NCBI GenBank assembly: GCA_913060515.1
Contig: CAJXRZ010000035.1
Coordinates: 1-63,776 of the forward strand
DNA length: 63,776 nucleotides
Source of the DNA: an uncultured Pseudomonadota bacterium
GTDB lineage: Bacteria > Myxococcota_A > UBA796 > CAJQPC01
Direction: 5' to 3'
The position numbers and the translations under genes are program-made. Positions within the stretch are counted from its first letter, which is position 1. Each line of letters starts with the position of its first letter. Below the pieces are notes generated by a model. That model was not told the origin of the DNA, searched no databases, and saw only the letters and a list, made by a program, of their open reading frames with translations. Positions 44,327 to 53,800 of this stretch are shown here, one piece after another.

Positions 44327-45255
44327 TGCACCACTCCATCCGTCAGGGAGAGGAAGACCTCTTCCAGGTCCACGGCCAGCGGTCGCACCTCCATCGGGCG
44401 CAAGTCCTGGTTCACGGCACGCCCCAGAAGGTCCGCGAGGGCCTCTTCACCGCCCGCCAACCCAAAGACACAGCCATGGCCTTCGGCCCGCACCTTGTCC
44501 ACGCCGGGCTGCTCCAAGAGGAAGCGCTGCAAGGCCTCCCCCTCCGCCAAACAGCGCATGTAGTAGAGCGCGTCGGGAGAGAGCTTCTTCTGAATGTCGG
44601 AGACCCGGCCCGAGGCCCGAATCGTGCCGGCTTCGATGACCGCCACCACATCGCAGATCTCCGAGAGCTCCGTGAGGATGTGGGAGGAGATCAACACCGC
44701 CTTGCCCATCTCAGCCAGGACCGTGAGCAGCTCCCGCAGCTCCACCCGAGCGCGCGGATCCAGACCGGCGGCGGGCTCATCCAAGATGAGCAAGCTGGGG
44801 TCATGGAGCAAGGTCACGGCCAGGCCGGCACGTTGGCGCATGCCCTTGGAGAGCGCCAAGATTTCCTTGTCCAGCAGAGGGTCCAAGCCGGTGAAGTCGA
44901 TGACCGAGCGCATCGCCTTGTCCCGCTCGGCTCCACGCAGCCCTTGGGCGCGTGCGTGGAAGTCCAGGTAGTCCCGCACCGGCGTGTTTTGCTCGCTGGC
45001 ATAGGCATCGGGCATGAAGCCGATCTTGCGGGTCACTCCACGGGGATCGTCGAGCACCGAAGAGCCACTGACCAGGACATCCCCGGAGTCGGGCAGCTCC
45101 AAGGTGGAGCAGATCCGCATGGTGGTGGTCTTGCCGGCGCCGTTGGGTCCGATGAAGCCGCAGATCTCGCCGGCCGAGACCGAAAAGCTGACGTTGTCCA
45201 CGGCCTTGACGTTGCCAAAGCTACGCGAAATAGACTGTACATCCAAGATTTTCAT
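44323..45255 (-). CDS. ABC transporter ATPase
   Basis: A 310-aa nucleotide-binding subunit. Walker A is GPNGAGKTT, the signature LSKGMRQRAGLA, Walker B LLILDEPAAGLDP, and the H-loop is in VLISSHIL. Residues about 225-310 form the extra C-terminal domain common in ABC-2/DrrA-type ATPases. It would power the adjacent permease at the inner membrane. ATGA overlaps on both sides make it part of a tightly coupled set. Confidence 0.93.
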   Translation of the reverse strand: MKILDVQSISRSFGNVKAVDNVSFSVSAGEICGFIGPNGAGKTTTMRICSTLELPDSGDVLVSGSSVLDDPRGVTRKIGFMPDAYASEQNTPVRDYLDFHARAQGLRGAERDKAMRSVIDFTGLDPLLDKEILALSKGMRQRAGLAVTLLHDPSLLILDEPAAGLDPRARVELRELLTVLAEMGKAVLISSHILTELSEICDVVAVIEAGTIRASGRVSDIQKKLSPDALYYMRCLAEGEALQRFLLEQPGVDKVRAEGHGCVFGLAGGEEALADLLGRAVNQDLRPMEVRPLAVDLEEVFLSLTDGVVQ

Positions 45256-46946
45256 GGCAGCTCCAACAGGCCGACGACCCGATGCTCACCCGCCCGCTCA
45301 TCCAGCTTGAGGCCCTCGTCGTCCAAGAAGGGCGAGTGGTCCAATCGGGCCACGTAGGAGCCCGGGGCCATGTCTTGGTAGCTGGCCGGGTACTGGTGTC
45401 CGCCGCCGCCCAAGCTCATGGTGCTGGCCCAGACTGCCGCCAGCTGCTCCTCAGGGTTGTCCATGGGGACCAAGGTGGCGCTCTTTCCGGCCTTGAGGGG
45501 CGCATTCAGGCCCCAGTAGCTGCCATCGGGAGCCCGCAGGACCACGCTGTCTAGGCGGGCGTCCAGGTTGTTGCCGATCTCATCGCCGCTCAAGCTGAGG
45601 CTCAGGCGGGAAGAGCGCTCCCCTACCAAGACCTGTGTGGTGGCCACACGCGAGGGCAGCAAGGCGCCACTGACCCGTCGACCCTCATCGTCGATTCGAA
45701 TCTCGAAGCTCTCGTCGTAGTCCAGACGGGATGGGAAATCGTAGAAGCCGGCCCCAGGACGCAGGCCGCCTCCAATGGCTGCCCCCAGGTAGATCTGTCT
45801 GACCTCCTGAACCGTGGCGGTCTGCGCGGCCTGATCCAAGTAGGTGATCGAGTAGCTGGCGGACTGCGCGCCCAGGCCCGTAGAGGCCACCCCGTAGGCC
45901 AGGATGCCGCCGGCGCTCAGGGTCGCGAGAATCGGCGTGGTCAGCAGCATGCCCGCGGACTTCTTGAGCCCACGGATCAGGACCACGTTGATGGGGCCGA
46001 GCAGCATGCCCACCCCAAAGAGCAGGAGCGCGAAGCGTCCGCTCGGAATCACACCCACGCCGGGAATCTGAGGACGGGCCACCCTAAAGGTGTTGGTGGA
46101 GTCGGGAATCCAGCGCTGCTGGGGCACGTCCTGGGCGACCAGGGTGGCGGACTCCAGCAGACGGTCTGCAGCCATCTCCTCTTCCTGAAGCACCATCACG
46201 CCACCGCCTACTGCGAAGCCGTCCAGGCCCTTGACCAGCCGGCGTTCCAGGGTCGGCCTGAGTGCGTGACGTTCCTCGGCGTAGGGCGCGAGCTGGTCCC
46301 TGGATTGAGCCAGGGTCTTGACCCCGGGCCCTCGGAACACCACCGCACCACCGGTCCGCACCCAGCGCATCAGAGGCGCCAGCGCCGCATCCGAGGGCAG
46401 ACCGGCTCGGGTGTCCACCAGGACCAGGTCCACGCTGGAGTAGGCCCCCCAGCTCTGAGCGAGCTGCTCCGGGGAGATGATGGCCAGCTGGTCATCGCCG
46501 ATGCCCAGCTCGGAGACCCAACGCTCCAGCTCTCCGGCCTCCGGCTCGCGGTCTTGAACCAGGAGCACCACCTGACTGCCGCGCGCGACGTCATAGGGGC
46601 CAATGGAGCTGCTGTAGCAGTCGGAGATGCCGTTGTCTAGCAGGACCTGCATGCTGAAGTTCGGTGAGCTGTCCACAAAAGCTGGGAGCAGCACCTCCAC
46701 CTCTCGGCGCTCCCCACGCTTGAGCGGTACAACCTGCTCAATGTGCACGTTGTAGCCGTAGGAGCTCTCAAAGCGCAGGGTGAAGTCCTGGTCCTCGGAG
46801 CCGCGGTTCTCAATGTCCACGAGCACGGGGAAGTAGCCCTTCTCCACCCGTCCAGGCCAGTTGTAGTCGGCTGTCGACGAGGAGCTCGGACCGCTGCACT
46901 GGGTAGGCTCGGCCAGGGCCACGGCGCCGGCCAGCAGCAGGAACAT
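45252..46946 (-). CDS. Membrane-anchored protein with large periplasmic domains in the MoxR-ABC cluster
   Basis: A 564-aa protein. Signal MFLLLAGAVALAEP. Residues about 25-125 look like an immunoglobulin-like fold (YFPVLVDIENRGSEDQDFTLRFE, then RREVEVLLPAF). Residues about 130-230 form a GIFT/DUF4350-like alpha/beta domain (VVLLVQDREPEAG, LAIISPEQLAQSWGAYSSVDLVLVDTRAG, WVRTGGAVVFRGPG). Two transmembrane helices lie near 310-335 and 340-365, with a beta-rich C-terminal domain. This layout matches the accessory membrane protein often found between MoxR and ABC genes. It probably links the ATPase/ABC parts to the periplasm. Confidence 0.75.
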   Translation of the reverse strand: MFLLLAGAVALAEPTQCSGPSSSSTADYNWPGRVEKGYFPVLVDIENRGSEDQDFTLRFESSYGYNVHIEQVVPLKRGERREVEVLLPAFVDSSPNFSMQVLLDNGISDCYSSSIGPYDVARGSQVVLLVQDREPEAGELERWVSELGIGDDQLAIISPEQLAQSWGAYSSVDLVLVDTRAGLPSDAALAPLMRWVRTGGAVVFRGPGVKTLAQSRDQLAPYAEERHALRPTLERRLVKGLDGFAVGGGVMVLQEEEMAADRLLESATLVAQDVPQQRWIPDSTNTFRVARPQIPGVGVIPSGRFALLLFGVGMLLGPINVVLIRGLKKSAGMLLTTPILATLSAGGILAYGVASTGLGAQSASYSITYLDQAAQTATVQEVRQIYLGAAIGGGLRPGAGFYDFPSRLDYDESFEIRIDDEGRRVSGALLPSRVATTQVLVGERSSRLSLSLSGDEIGNNLDARLDSVVLRAPDGSYWGLNAPLKAGKSATLVPMDNPEEQLAAVWASTMSLGGGGHQYPASYQDMAPGSYVARLDHSPFLDDEGLKLDERAGEHRVVGLLELP

Positions 46947-47962
46947 CAGGCCACCTCACTGGGCATCGGCGTGGCCATCTCGTCCACCGTCGCCAAGGCC
47001 TCCAAGGCCAAGTCCTTTCCGCCGATGCCATCCAGCTTGGCCTTGTAGTCCACCACGATGCGGTGACCCAAGGCGTGCGCAGCGACCGCGCGCACATCGT
47101 CAAAGCCCACGTTGGGCTTGCCGTGCAGGAGCGCATGGGCCCGACCGGACTCGGCGATTCCAATAGCTGCGCGCGGGCTGGCGCCGTAGCGGGCGTACTG
47201 GCGCACCTTGGCGGGGGCGCTGGGCTCCTCGGGATGCGTGGCGTTGACCAGGCGCGCGATGTAGCCGGCGACAGCCTTGGGCAAGAACACCCGGTCCACG
47301 GCCTGGAAGAGGCTGTCCAAGCCCCCAGCGGTGGACACTGGGCTGGGCTCCGGAGGCCGACCGCGGCGGCGCTCGGTCAACAGGGTGGTCAAGGTGTCGG
47401 CGCCTACGCGGCGCACGTCCAGCTTGAAGAGGAAACGGTCCAGCTGGGCCTCGGGCAAGGGAAAGGTGCCCTCCAGCTCGATGGGGTTCTGCGTCGCGAG
47501 CACCCAGAAGGGGTCTGGCAGGTTGTGGGTCTCTCCAAGCACCGTCACCCGACGCTCCTGCATGGCCTCGAGCATGGCGGACTGCGTTCGCGGGCTGGCC
47601 CGGTTGATCTCGTCGGCCAGCACCACGTTTCCGAAGATGGGGCCCGGATGGAAGACAAAGCGGCGCTTGCCGTCCTCCTCCTCCAGCACGGGACCGCCGG
47701 TCACGTCGCCGGGCAGCAGATCCGGGGTGAACTGCACGCGCCGAAAGGACAACCCCATCAGACCGGCCACGCCCTTGACCAGCTCGGTCTTGCCCAAGCC
47801 CGGCAGGCCTTCGAGCAAGACGTGACCTCGCGCAAGACAGGCCACCGTGACCATCTTGACCAGCTCTGCTTGGCCCAGGAGTCGGGTGTTGAGCCCGGCC
47901 TGAAGGGCCAGAGCGGTCTCTTGAGCTGCCTTGAGCTCACTGTCCTGCAATAGATCGGCCAC
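46946..47962 (-). CDS. MoxR-family AAA+ ATPase
   Basis: A 338-aa protein. Residues about 45-52 are Walker A (GLPGLGKTE), VVLADEINRA is Walker B, LATQNPIELEGTFPLPEAQLDRF is the sensor-1/arginine-finger region characteristic of MoxR, and the C-terminal lid contains GASPRAAIGIAESGRAHALL (sensor 2). MoxR ATPases act as chaperones for vWA/DUF58 partner proteins, one of which is encoded four genes downstream. Stop and next start share a base (TGATG). Confidence 0.95.
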   Translation of the reverse strand: MADLLQDSELKAAQETALALQAGLNTRLLGQAELVKMVTVACLARGHVLLEGLPGLGKTELVKGVAGLMGLSFRRVQFTPDLLPGDVTGGPVLEEEDGKRRFVFHPGPIFGNVVLADEINRASPRTQSAMLEAMQERRVTVLGETHNLPDPFWVLATQNPIELEGTFPLPEAQLDRFLFKLDVRRVGADTLTTLLTERRRGRPPEPSPVSTAGGLDSLFQAVDRVFLPKAVAGYIARLVNATHPEEPSAPAKVRQYARYGASPRAAIGIAESGRAHALLHGKPNVGFDDVRAVAAHALGHRIVVDYKAKLDGIGGKDLALEALATVDEMATPMPSEVA

Positions 47963-47964
47963 GC

Positions 47965-49464
47965 CTACTCCTCATCCACGGCGAACCACGTGGACACCGC
48001 TTGTTGGTGGCTGGGCGCCAGGCGCCGCCGGTTTGTGTTTTCGCCCGTCGAGAGCACGGTCTGGGTCACACCATCAGCGCCCCGGACCACGTGCACTTGG
48101 GCGTCCGTGAAGCTCTCACCCAGAATCGCCGACGAGGCCAGATCGAGCTCGCCAGGGCTCAGACGCGTGGGCGTGAAGCGCTCGCTCTGATCCGGGCGTT
48201 CATCTCCGTAGGTGATGGGTGCCGTGCCGGGGCCCTTGGTGACGCCGCCAGTTCCACCCTCACAGGTCTGCCCCACTGGGCAGGTGCCCTCGCCTTCCCC
48301 CTCGCCTTCACCTTGCCCCTCGCCCTGACCTTGGCCCTCGCCTTCGCCTTGCCCCTCGCCCTGACCTTGGCCCTCGCCTTCACCCTCTCCCTGGCCTTCA
48401 CCTTGGCCTTCGCCTTGGCCTTCGCCCTCACCCTGGCCCGGGCTCTCACCCAGGCCAGCCTGGGCCAGCTTGGCCATCTGTTCGGCCATGCCTTGGCTCA
48501 TCTGCTGCTTTGCGGCAGCGAGCTGCTCCGGGGTGAGCTGGCTCATGGCCTGCTGGAGCTGCTCGGAGCTCATCTGCTCGCCTCCCAGCTGGTCGAGCAT
48601 CTCCTGGGGCAGTCCAGCCTCCTGCATGGCCTGGAGCGTATCCTCGGGCATCTTGGTGCCCATCTCGGCCATGGCCTGCGCCGCTTTCTCCAGCGCCTCC
48701 TCCTTGGCCTGTTGTGCTGCAGCCTGAGCAGCCGCGTCCTGGTTCTCCTCGGCGGCCTCTTCGGAAGCCTGAGCGGCGTCGGCGGCGGCCTCCATGGCCT
48801 CCTCGGCGGCCTTCGCGGCATCGGCGGCCTGTTGGGCCAGCTCCTCCATTCGGGACTCCAGGGCGTCCATGGCCTCCAAGGCGGCCTCTGGGTTCGCTCT
48901 GGCCTCGGGCTCGCGCAGCTCTTCCAAGGCCTCCTCCAGCGCCTCCTCCTCCTCGGGATCCAGGGCGACCACTTCCTCCAGCACCTCGGCTTGCTCTGAG
49001 AGCTCCTCCACCGCTGGGGGATCCGAGAGCTCATCCTCGGCCAAGACGGGACGCAGAGGCAGCAAGAGGGTCAGGCCCACGAAGACCCCGCCGGCAGCAG
49101 CCCAGCTCAGGGGTTGCTTGAGACGGGTCTCCGGTACATGGGCTGGCACAGCCGGGTCCAGGCCAAGCTCCTGTCCCGTGACGAGCTGGCCGTCCCCGCC
49201 CGCCGCCTTGTCCAGCCAAATGGCCGCATCCTGGGCGCTGGGGACGTGTCCCTTGGACACCCACCAGGCCGTGGCGGGGACCAACGCGAGCACCAAGAAG
49301 GCCAGCGCGGCCCAGGGGCCCCATTGGCCGGTCAGTCGGAGTCCAACGACCAGCACGCCCAGAGCGGCCAAGAGCAAGGCACCTTGACGAAGCGCCGCGC
49401 CGGCCCAGGCAGCCAGGGCCACACGTCGGCGTACACGCTGCACGGCTCGCTGGATCTGGCTCAT
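47965..49464 (-). CDS. Membrane protein with coiled coil and GEGQ repeats (DUF4175-like)
   Basis: A 499-aa protein. ATG 49464 follows GGGAG. Two or three transmembrane helices lie within residues about 20-75 and one near 125-145; a strongly acidic Glu/Ala-rich coiled coil covers about 155-260 (EEALEEALEELREPEA, AADAAKAAEEAMEAAADA). Residues about 265-340 are Gln/Met-rich helices, and about 345-400 is a (G-E/Q)n low-complexity tract. Residues about 401-499 form a small domain with a Cys pair, ending TWFAVDEE. The architecture recalls DUF4175-type proteins of MoxR-DUF58 clusters. Two bases separate it from moxR-like gene. Confidence 0.7.
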   Translation of the reverse strand: MSQIQRAVQRVRRRVALAAWAGAALRQGALLLAALGVLVVGLRLTGQWGPWAALAFLVLALVPATAWWVSKGHVPSAQDAAIWLDKAAGGDGQLVTGQELGLDPAVPAHVPETRLKQPLSWAAAGGVFVGLTLLLPLRPVLAEDELSDPPAVEELSEQAEVLEEVVALDPEEEEALEEALEELREPEARANPEAALEAMDALESRMEELAQQAADAAKAAEEAMEAAADAAQASEEAAEENQDAAAQAAAQQAKEEALEKAAQAMAEMGTKMPEDTLQAMQEAGLPQEMLDQLGGEQMSSEQLQQAMSQLTPEQLAAAKQQMSQGMAEQMAKLAQAGLGESPGQGEGEGQGEGQGEGQGEGEGEGQGQGEGQGEGEGQGQGEGQGEGEGEGEGTCPVGQTCEGGTGGVTKGPGTAPITYGDERPDQSERFTPTRLSPGELDLASSAILGESFTDAQVHVVRGADGVTQTVLSTGENTNRRRLAPSHQQAVSTWFAVDEE

Positions 49465-49539
49465 TGGGGCTCCCAAGGTCTCAAAGCGCGCAAGTTCGCT
49501 GCATCTTCGGGAGTGTAACGAGCGAGTTGCCCAGAGATT

Positions 49540-50844
49540 TCACCCCGCCTCGAGTCGATCCTGGACCGCACCGCGAAATGCCAGGGCCCAACGGGGGTGT
49601 ACGAGACGGGCCCGAACCACCCAGCGCTCCGGGTGCTCGGGGTCACGGAAGACCTCGGGGGGATGGCCCGGAGCGACCAATGGGCTGGCCAGAGCGATCT
49701 CTTCGAGGCGTCGACGGGCGCCATGTGGGGCCTCGACGACCACCTCCACCGGGGCGTAGGGATCCTTGTCCACACGGGTATCGGTGCTCAGGAAATCTCG
49801 GTTCGGAATGCTGATGATCTGTCCGTCATCGGACTCCATGGTGACCGAGCGGAATCCCACGCCGATCACCGTGCCCACGCGACCATCGGCCTCGACCCGC
49901 ATGTCGTGAACCAGACGCTGCTCAACCACCAAGAGGATGCCCGCCAAGACATCGTGCAGCACATCTCTGGCACTCCAGCCCACGGCGACCGATGCGGCGA
50001 CCAGCACGACCGGGAAGTACTGGAAGTAGGCATCGGGGACCAAGCGCATCGCACCAAAGAGCATCGCGACGAGGGCGGCGATTCGGCTGACCACTTTGAG
50101 GACCAAGGCCGCAGCAGGCAGCAGTCCCCGCTTTGGCAGGGTCATCCTCGCCGAGGACAATCGGCGTCCAAGAAAGACGGCCACGGTCGCGATGAAGAAC
50201 CACATCAGAGAGCGAGAGAGGGACTGTCCGCCCTTGGGTGGCTCAAAAGGCCAGAGCTCAATGGCAGGGCCCGTCTCCTGAAACACCAGAGGCTGGGGCC
50301 CGGCGCCGCTCGTCGGTGGCGGCGGCAGGACGGGCTCACTCTCCGGGACAGCCACCTCTGAGGCGGGGTCCTGAGGCAAAGGCGCGGCCACAACCGGCAG
50401 CACCTCGGGAGGCGCAGGAAGCGGCGCCACCGGCCCTTGGAGCTCACCCTCCATGGGGGTTCCAGCGTCCAAGATCCTGCCGGTCACAGGGTCGACGGTG
50501 GGCAGCATCTCCAGACGAAGCGCCTGTGGATGAAAGTCATCCGGCCAGGGTCCGAGCTGACTCTGTCGCGCCGCGTCGCTCTCCGGTGCATGCCATGGCT
50601 CTGGAACTGCGGGCTCGGGCTCGGGTTCAGGGACTGCACCTTCCGCCTCTCCGTCCAAGGCTTCGATGAGATCCTGAAGGGCTTCGGGGTCGACCAACTC
50701 CCGTCCTTGTTGGGAGTCTGCCTGGGCTGGTTCTGCCTCGGCAGGGGCCGCCTGCGCCGCGGGCGCCTGAAGCCCATCCGGGGCGGCCGGACGGGTCGGG
50801 ACGGTCTGAGCCAGTGGGGCCAATATCAGCAGCAGGTGCATCAT
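49540..50844 (-). CDS. MscS-family mechanosensitive ion channel
   Basis: A 434-aa protein. A short signal-like N-terminus precedes a Pro/Glu/Ala-rich periplasmic region to about residue 205. Three transmembrane helices follow; the last is the pore-lining TM3 (VVLVAASVAVGWSARDVLHDVLAGILLVVEQ). Then comes the MscS beta domain with VGTVIGVGFRSVTMESDDGQIISIPN and a C-terminal alpha/beta domain. It opens under membrane tension to release solutes. The two start ATGs overlap the stop of the antiporter-fusion gene (ATGA). A natural safety valve beside K+ uptake genes. Confidence 0.9.
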   Translation of the reverse strand: MMHLLLILAPLAQTVPTRPAAPDGLQAPAAQAAPAEAEPAQADSQQGRELVDPEALQDLIEALDGEAEGAVPEPEPEPAVPEPWHAPESDAARQSQLGPWPDDFHPQALRLEMLPTVDPVTGRILDAGTPMEGELQGPVAPLPAPPEVLPVVAAPLPQDPASEVAVPESEPVLPPPPTSGAGPQPLVFQETGPAIELWPFEPPKGGQSLSRSLMWFFIATVAVFLGRRLSSARMTLPKRGLLPAAALVLKVVSRIAALVAMLFGAMRLVPDAYFQYFPVVLVAASVAVGWSARDVLHDVLAGILLVVEQRLVHDMRVEADGRVGTVIGVGFRSVTMESDDGQIISIPNRDFLSTDTRVDKDPYAPVEVVVEAPHGARRRLEEIALASPLVAPGHPPEVFRDPEHPERWVVRARLVHPRWALAFRGAVQDRLEAG

Positions 50845-53800
50845 TGGTCCAACCCCTTCTCGATCAGCACCCGGCGCAGCGGCCCGAGCAGATGGTCTTG
50901 CACCACAAAGCCGTGCCGGGTCCGCCGCAGGATGCCCCAGTGCTGCAAACGGGCCAGCTCACCGGCGCTGTTCTGCGGATCCATGTGCAAGGAGTCCGCG
51001 TGGTTTGCGGCGTCCAATCGGCCTTGGCGACAGAGCTGGCGCAGGCTGATCAGGTCCGTCTCCGAGAGCTCCCGCAGGGAATGGAAGGGCGACTCGGGGA
51101 CATCGCCAATGACGATGCTGTCCGCGACTGGGTCCACCTCGGTGACCGACGCCATCCACAGATGCAGCGCGTCTCGAAGCACACCACCGGTGGCCTCGTG
51201 TAGGCGCTCAAAGTAGGTCTCCTCGTAGCGTTGCTCTGCACCACGCCGCCCACGAATGTTGTCCCGGAGCAGCTGCCCCAAGTTCCCGTCGCTGCCGCTG
51301 ATGCGCAGGCGGTAGCCGCTCATCGCGTGCCGGTTCATCAGCACTTCACGCAGGCCAGCGGCGTCCAGGGCCTGAAGCTCCAAGGTCCCAGGAAACAGGT
51401 CTGTGAGGGGGACAACGGAGCAGGCAAAGGCCCAGGAGTGCGGGTCCGCGGAGAGCACCCAAGCGTTCTCTCCCTCGTCCTCCAGGATCCCGCTGACAAG
51501 GTGGCGAAGCGGCTCAAAACCACCGGGCTCGGCCCGGTACAGCCAATGCACACCTTCAATGACCACGCAGCCCTGGCCCTTGGCAGAGTCCAAGATGCGC
51601 TGCACCTCCTCCACGCTGGAGACCGGCTGGGTCAGGGTGTGGCGCTTGATGCGCAGCCGCTCACTGAGACCTCGAAGCAGGGCGTTGACCGCAGCCCCAC
51701 GTCCATCTCCATGTCCGAGCACCGCCACGCCTCTGCGCACGCCAGGCCCGCTCCCCAAGAGCAAGCTGCGCAGGCTGGCAACCTCCTGATCTTGGCCAGC
51801 CAAGAGGTCCGCGGCCTCGAGGGCGGGGTCGGTGAAGAGCCGGCTGAAGACGACGGGTAGCTCCACGCGGGCGGTGAGCGGAGCAAAGTGCTCGGGCCCA
51901 AGCACGCTCTCCGTTCGGGCGTCCGGAAGACCCAGTCGGCGGCGAAGGCGCCCGTAGTTTCGGGAGCCGATGGCCCGCTCGACGTTCTCGCCGAAGTGCC
52001 GGGTCAGGTCACCCAGGTTGGATGCACCGCCGGTAAGGAACTGGCGGCGACGCTCGAGTTGCCCCAAAGCCAGACGACGTCGCACCTCGTCCCAACGCCC
52101 CCCAACCAGCAGGTCGTGGAAGGCATCGATGTGGCCCAAGACGACCTCGGCGACGCGGCGCTCTCCTTGAACGTCCAAGCCAGAGAGACCCGCTTGGATC
52201 CCATGAAGTCGATTGCCCATGCGGGCAGCGGTGCTGATCAAGGTCTCCTCAACCACCCGGCGGACCTCGTTGCTGCAGGGCTGGTCCCCCAGAACCCCCA
52301 GCTCGCTGGCGCTCAGCTCCAGGTTGAACTGCAGCCCACGCTGGGTCTCTTCGACGGCGCGCACCGCCTCTTCCACTTGGCTCAGAAGCTCCTCGAGCAC
52401 CAGCGACAGGTCACGGCCTACCTCGGCGTCCAGGTACTGGCTGGCAAGCTCCCGGAAGGGCACATCGCGCATCGGAGGCATCTTGGGCAGCCGACGTCCG
52501 GTCAAGCCCGGAGCCCGCTCTACGACCCGGAAGCGGTCCGTGAGCGCATCTACACCCTGTGCCAGTCCCTCACGCAGGGGCTCGATGGCCGCCTCGGTCT
52601 TCAGGCCGGAGCGCATGGTCTCGCACACGCCAAGGGCGTCCTCAATCAGATGGATCAGAGGCTCACAGACCCCGTTGATCTCCTTGGCCAAGGTCGAGGC
52701 CGGCATCTCCTGCTCCAAGAGCAGCGTGCCCAGTTTCTCCAGGGCGGCGTCCATTCCAGTGTTGATGCGGTCCAGCTGAAGGAAAACACGACCGCGAAGG
52801 TCTCGGCCCAGGGCCTCTCCATGCGTGTCCACCGCCTCGCGCACGCTCAGGCGCAGGCGCAAGAGCTGCAGCTCCATGGCCAGCCCATTGGCCACGCCGC
52901 GTGTGAGCTCCCGGCTGGAGACCAGGCCATCCCCCACTTCCTTTACGGCCGCCTCGCGGGCCGCGAAGACCTTGGAGTAGCGGAAGTCCCGGTCGGAGAG
53001 ACGCGGGGTGCCTGCGATGAGCAACAGGGCGTTGAACTCCTTGTAGGGCCGGCCCAGGGCGGCCTGGGCCACTCTCACCGTCTCGTCACCCAAGCGGTCC
53101 ACCTCTCGGCGGGCCAGCTCGAACTCCTCCTCCATCTCATCGCGCACCTTCTGGAGCACGGCCTCAAAGTCCCCGGGTCCCAGATCGTCCAGGCTGACCG
53201 CCTGGTCCAAGCTGTGCCGCAGCGCCTCGAAGATGTTGCGGGCGCGGGCCAAGAGGTGACGCTCGGAGAGGGCCATCAGACCGGCCAACTCAGCCAAGTG
53301 GTCCGGAATCTGTCCACCCAAGGTGAAGCGGGCCATGGCACGCGGCTGGATGACCCGAGGGCTGTTGCCGATACGGGAGCCCAGCAGCGCCAAGCGCAAG
53401 CCCACGCCGTCCCCTTCCCTGGCCTGCAGCAGCTCGGGCTCTCTGGGCAGCTCCAAAGCGGCAGGGAGCTGGTCGACGATACCGTCTACCTCAAGGAGCA
53501 TCTGCTCCAAATGGCGACGCTCGGCCCGGAAGTCCGCAGAGGCGGCCCGGTCCAGGATCTGGTCCTCCCACTCCCGCGCCAGGGCGCCCAAGTGTTGGCG
53601 CACGTGCACCCGGAAGGCTTGGGTGTCCAGCTCAGGGTCCACCGCCTTGACGGCCATACGGCGGTGCATGCGCAAGAACTCACGGCGCAGCCCACCCAGC
53701 CACGCCTGTGCATCTCGCCGCCGCGGAGCGGTGCTGTTCTGACGCAAGTCACGCACCAATCCCTGAAGGTCGCTCTTCAGCTCCCGAGAGAGCTCCAAGA

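Noticed and set aside
48260..48450. Short tandem DNA repeat as a possible satellite
   Set aside because: It encodes the Gly-Glu/Gln low-complexity tract of a supported protein and is explained by that.
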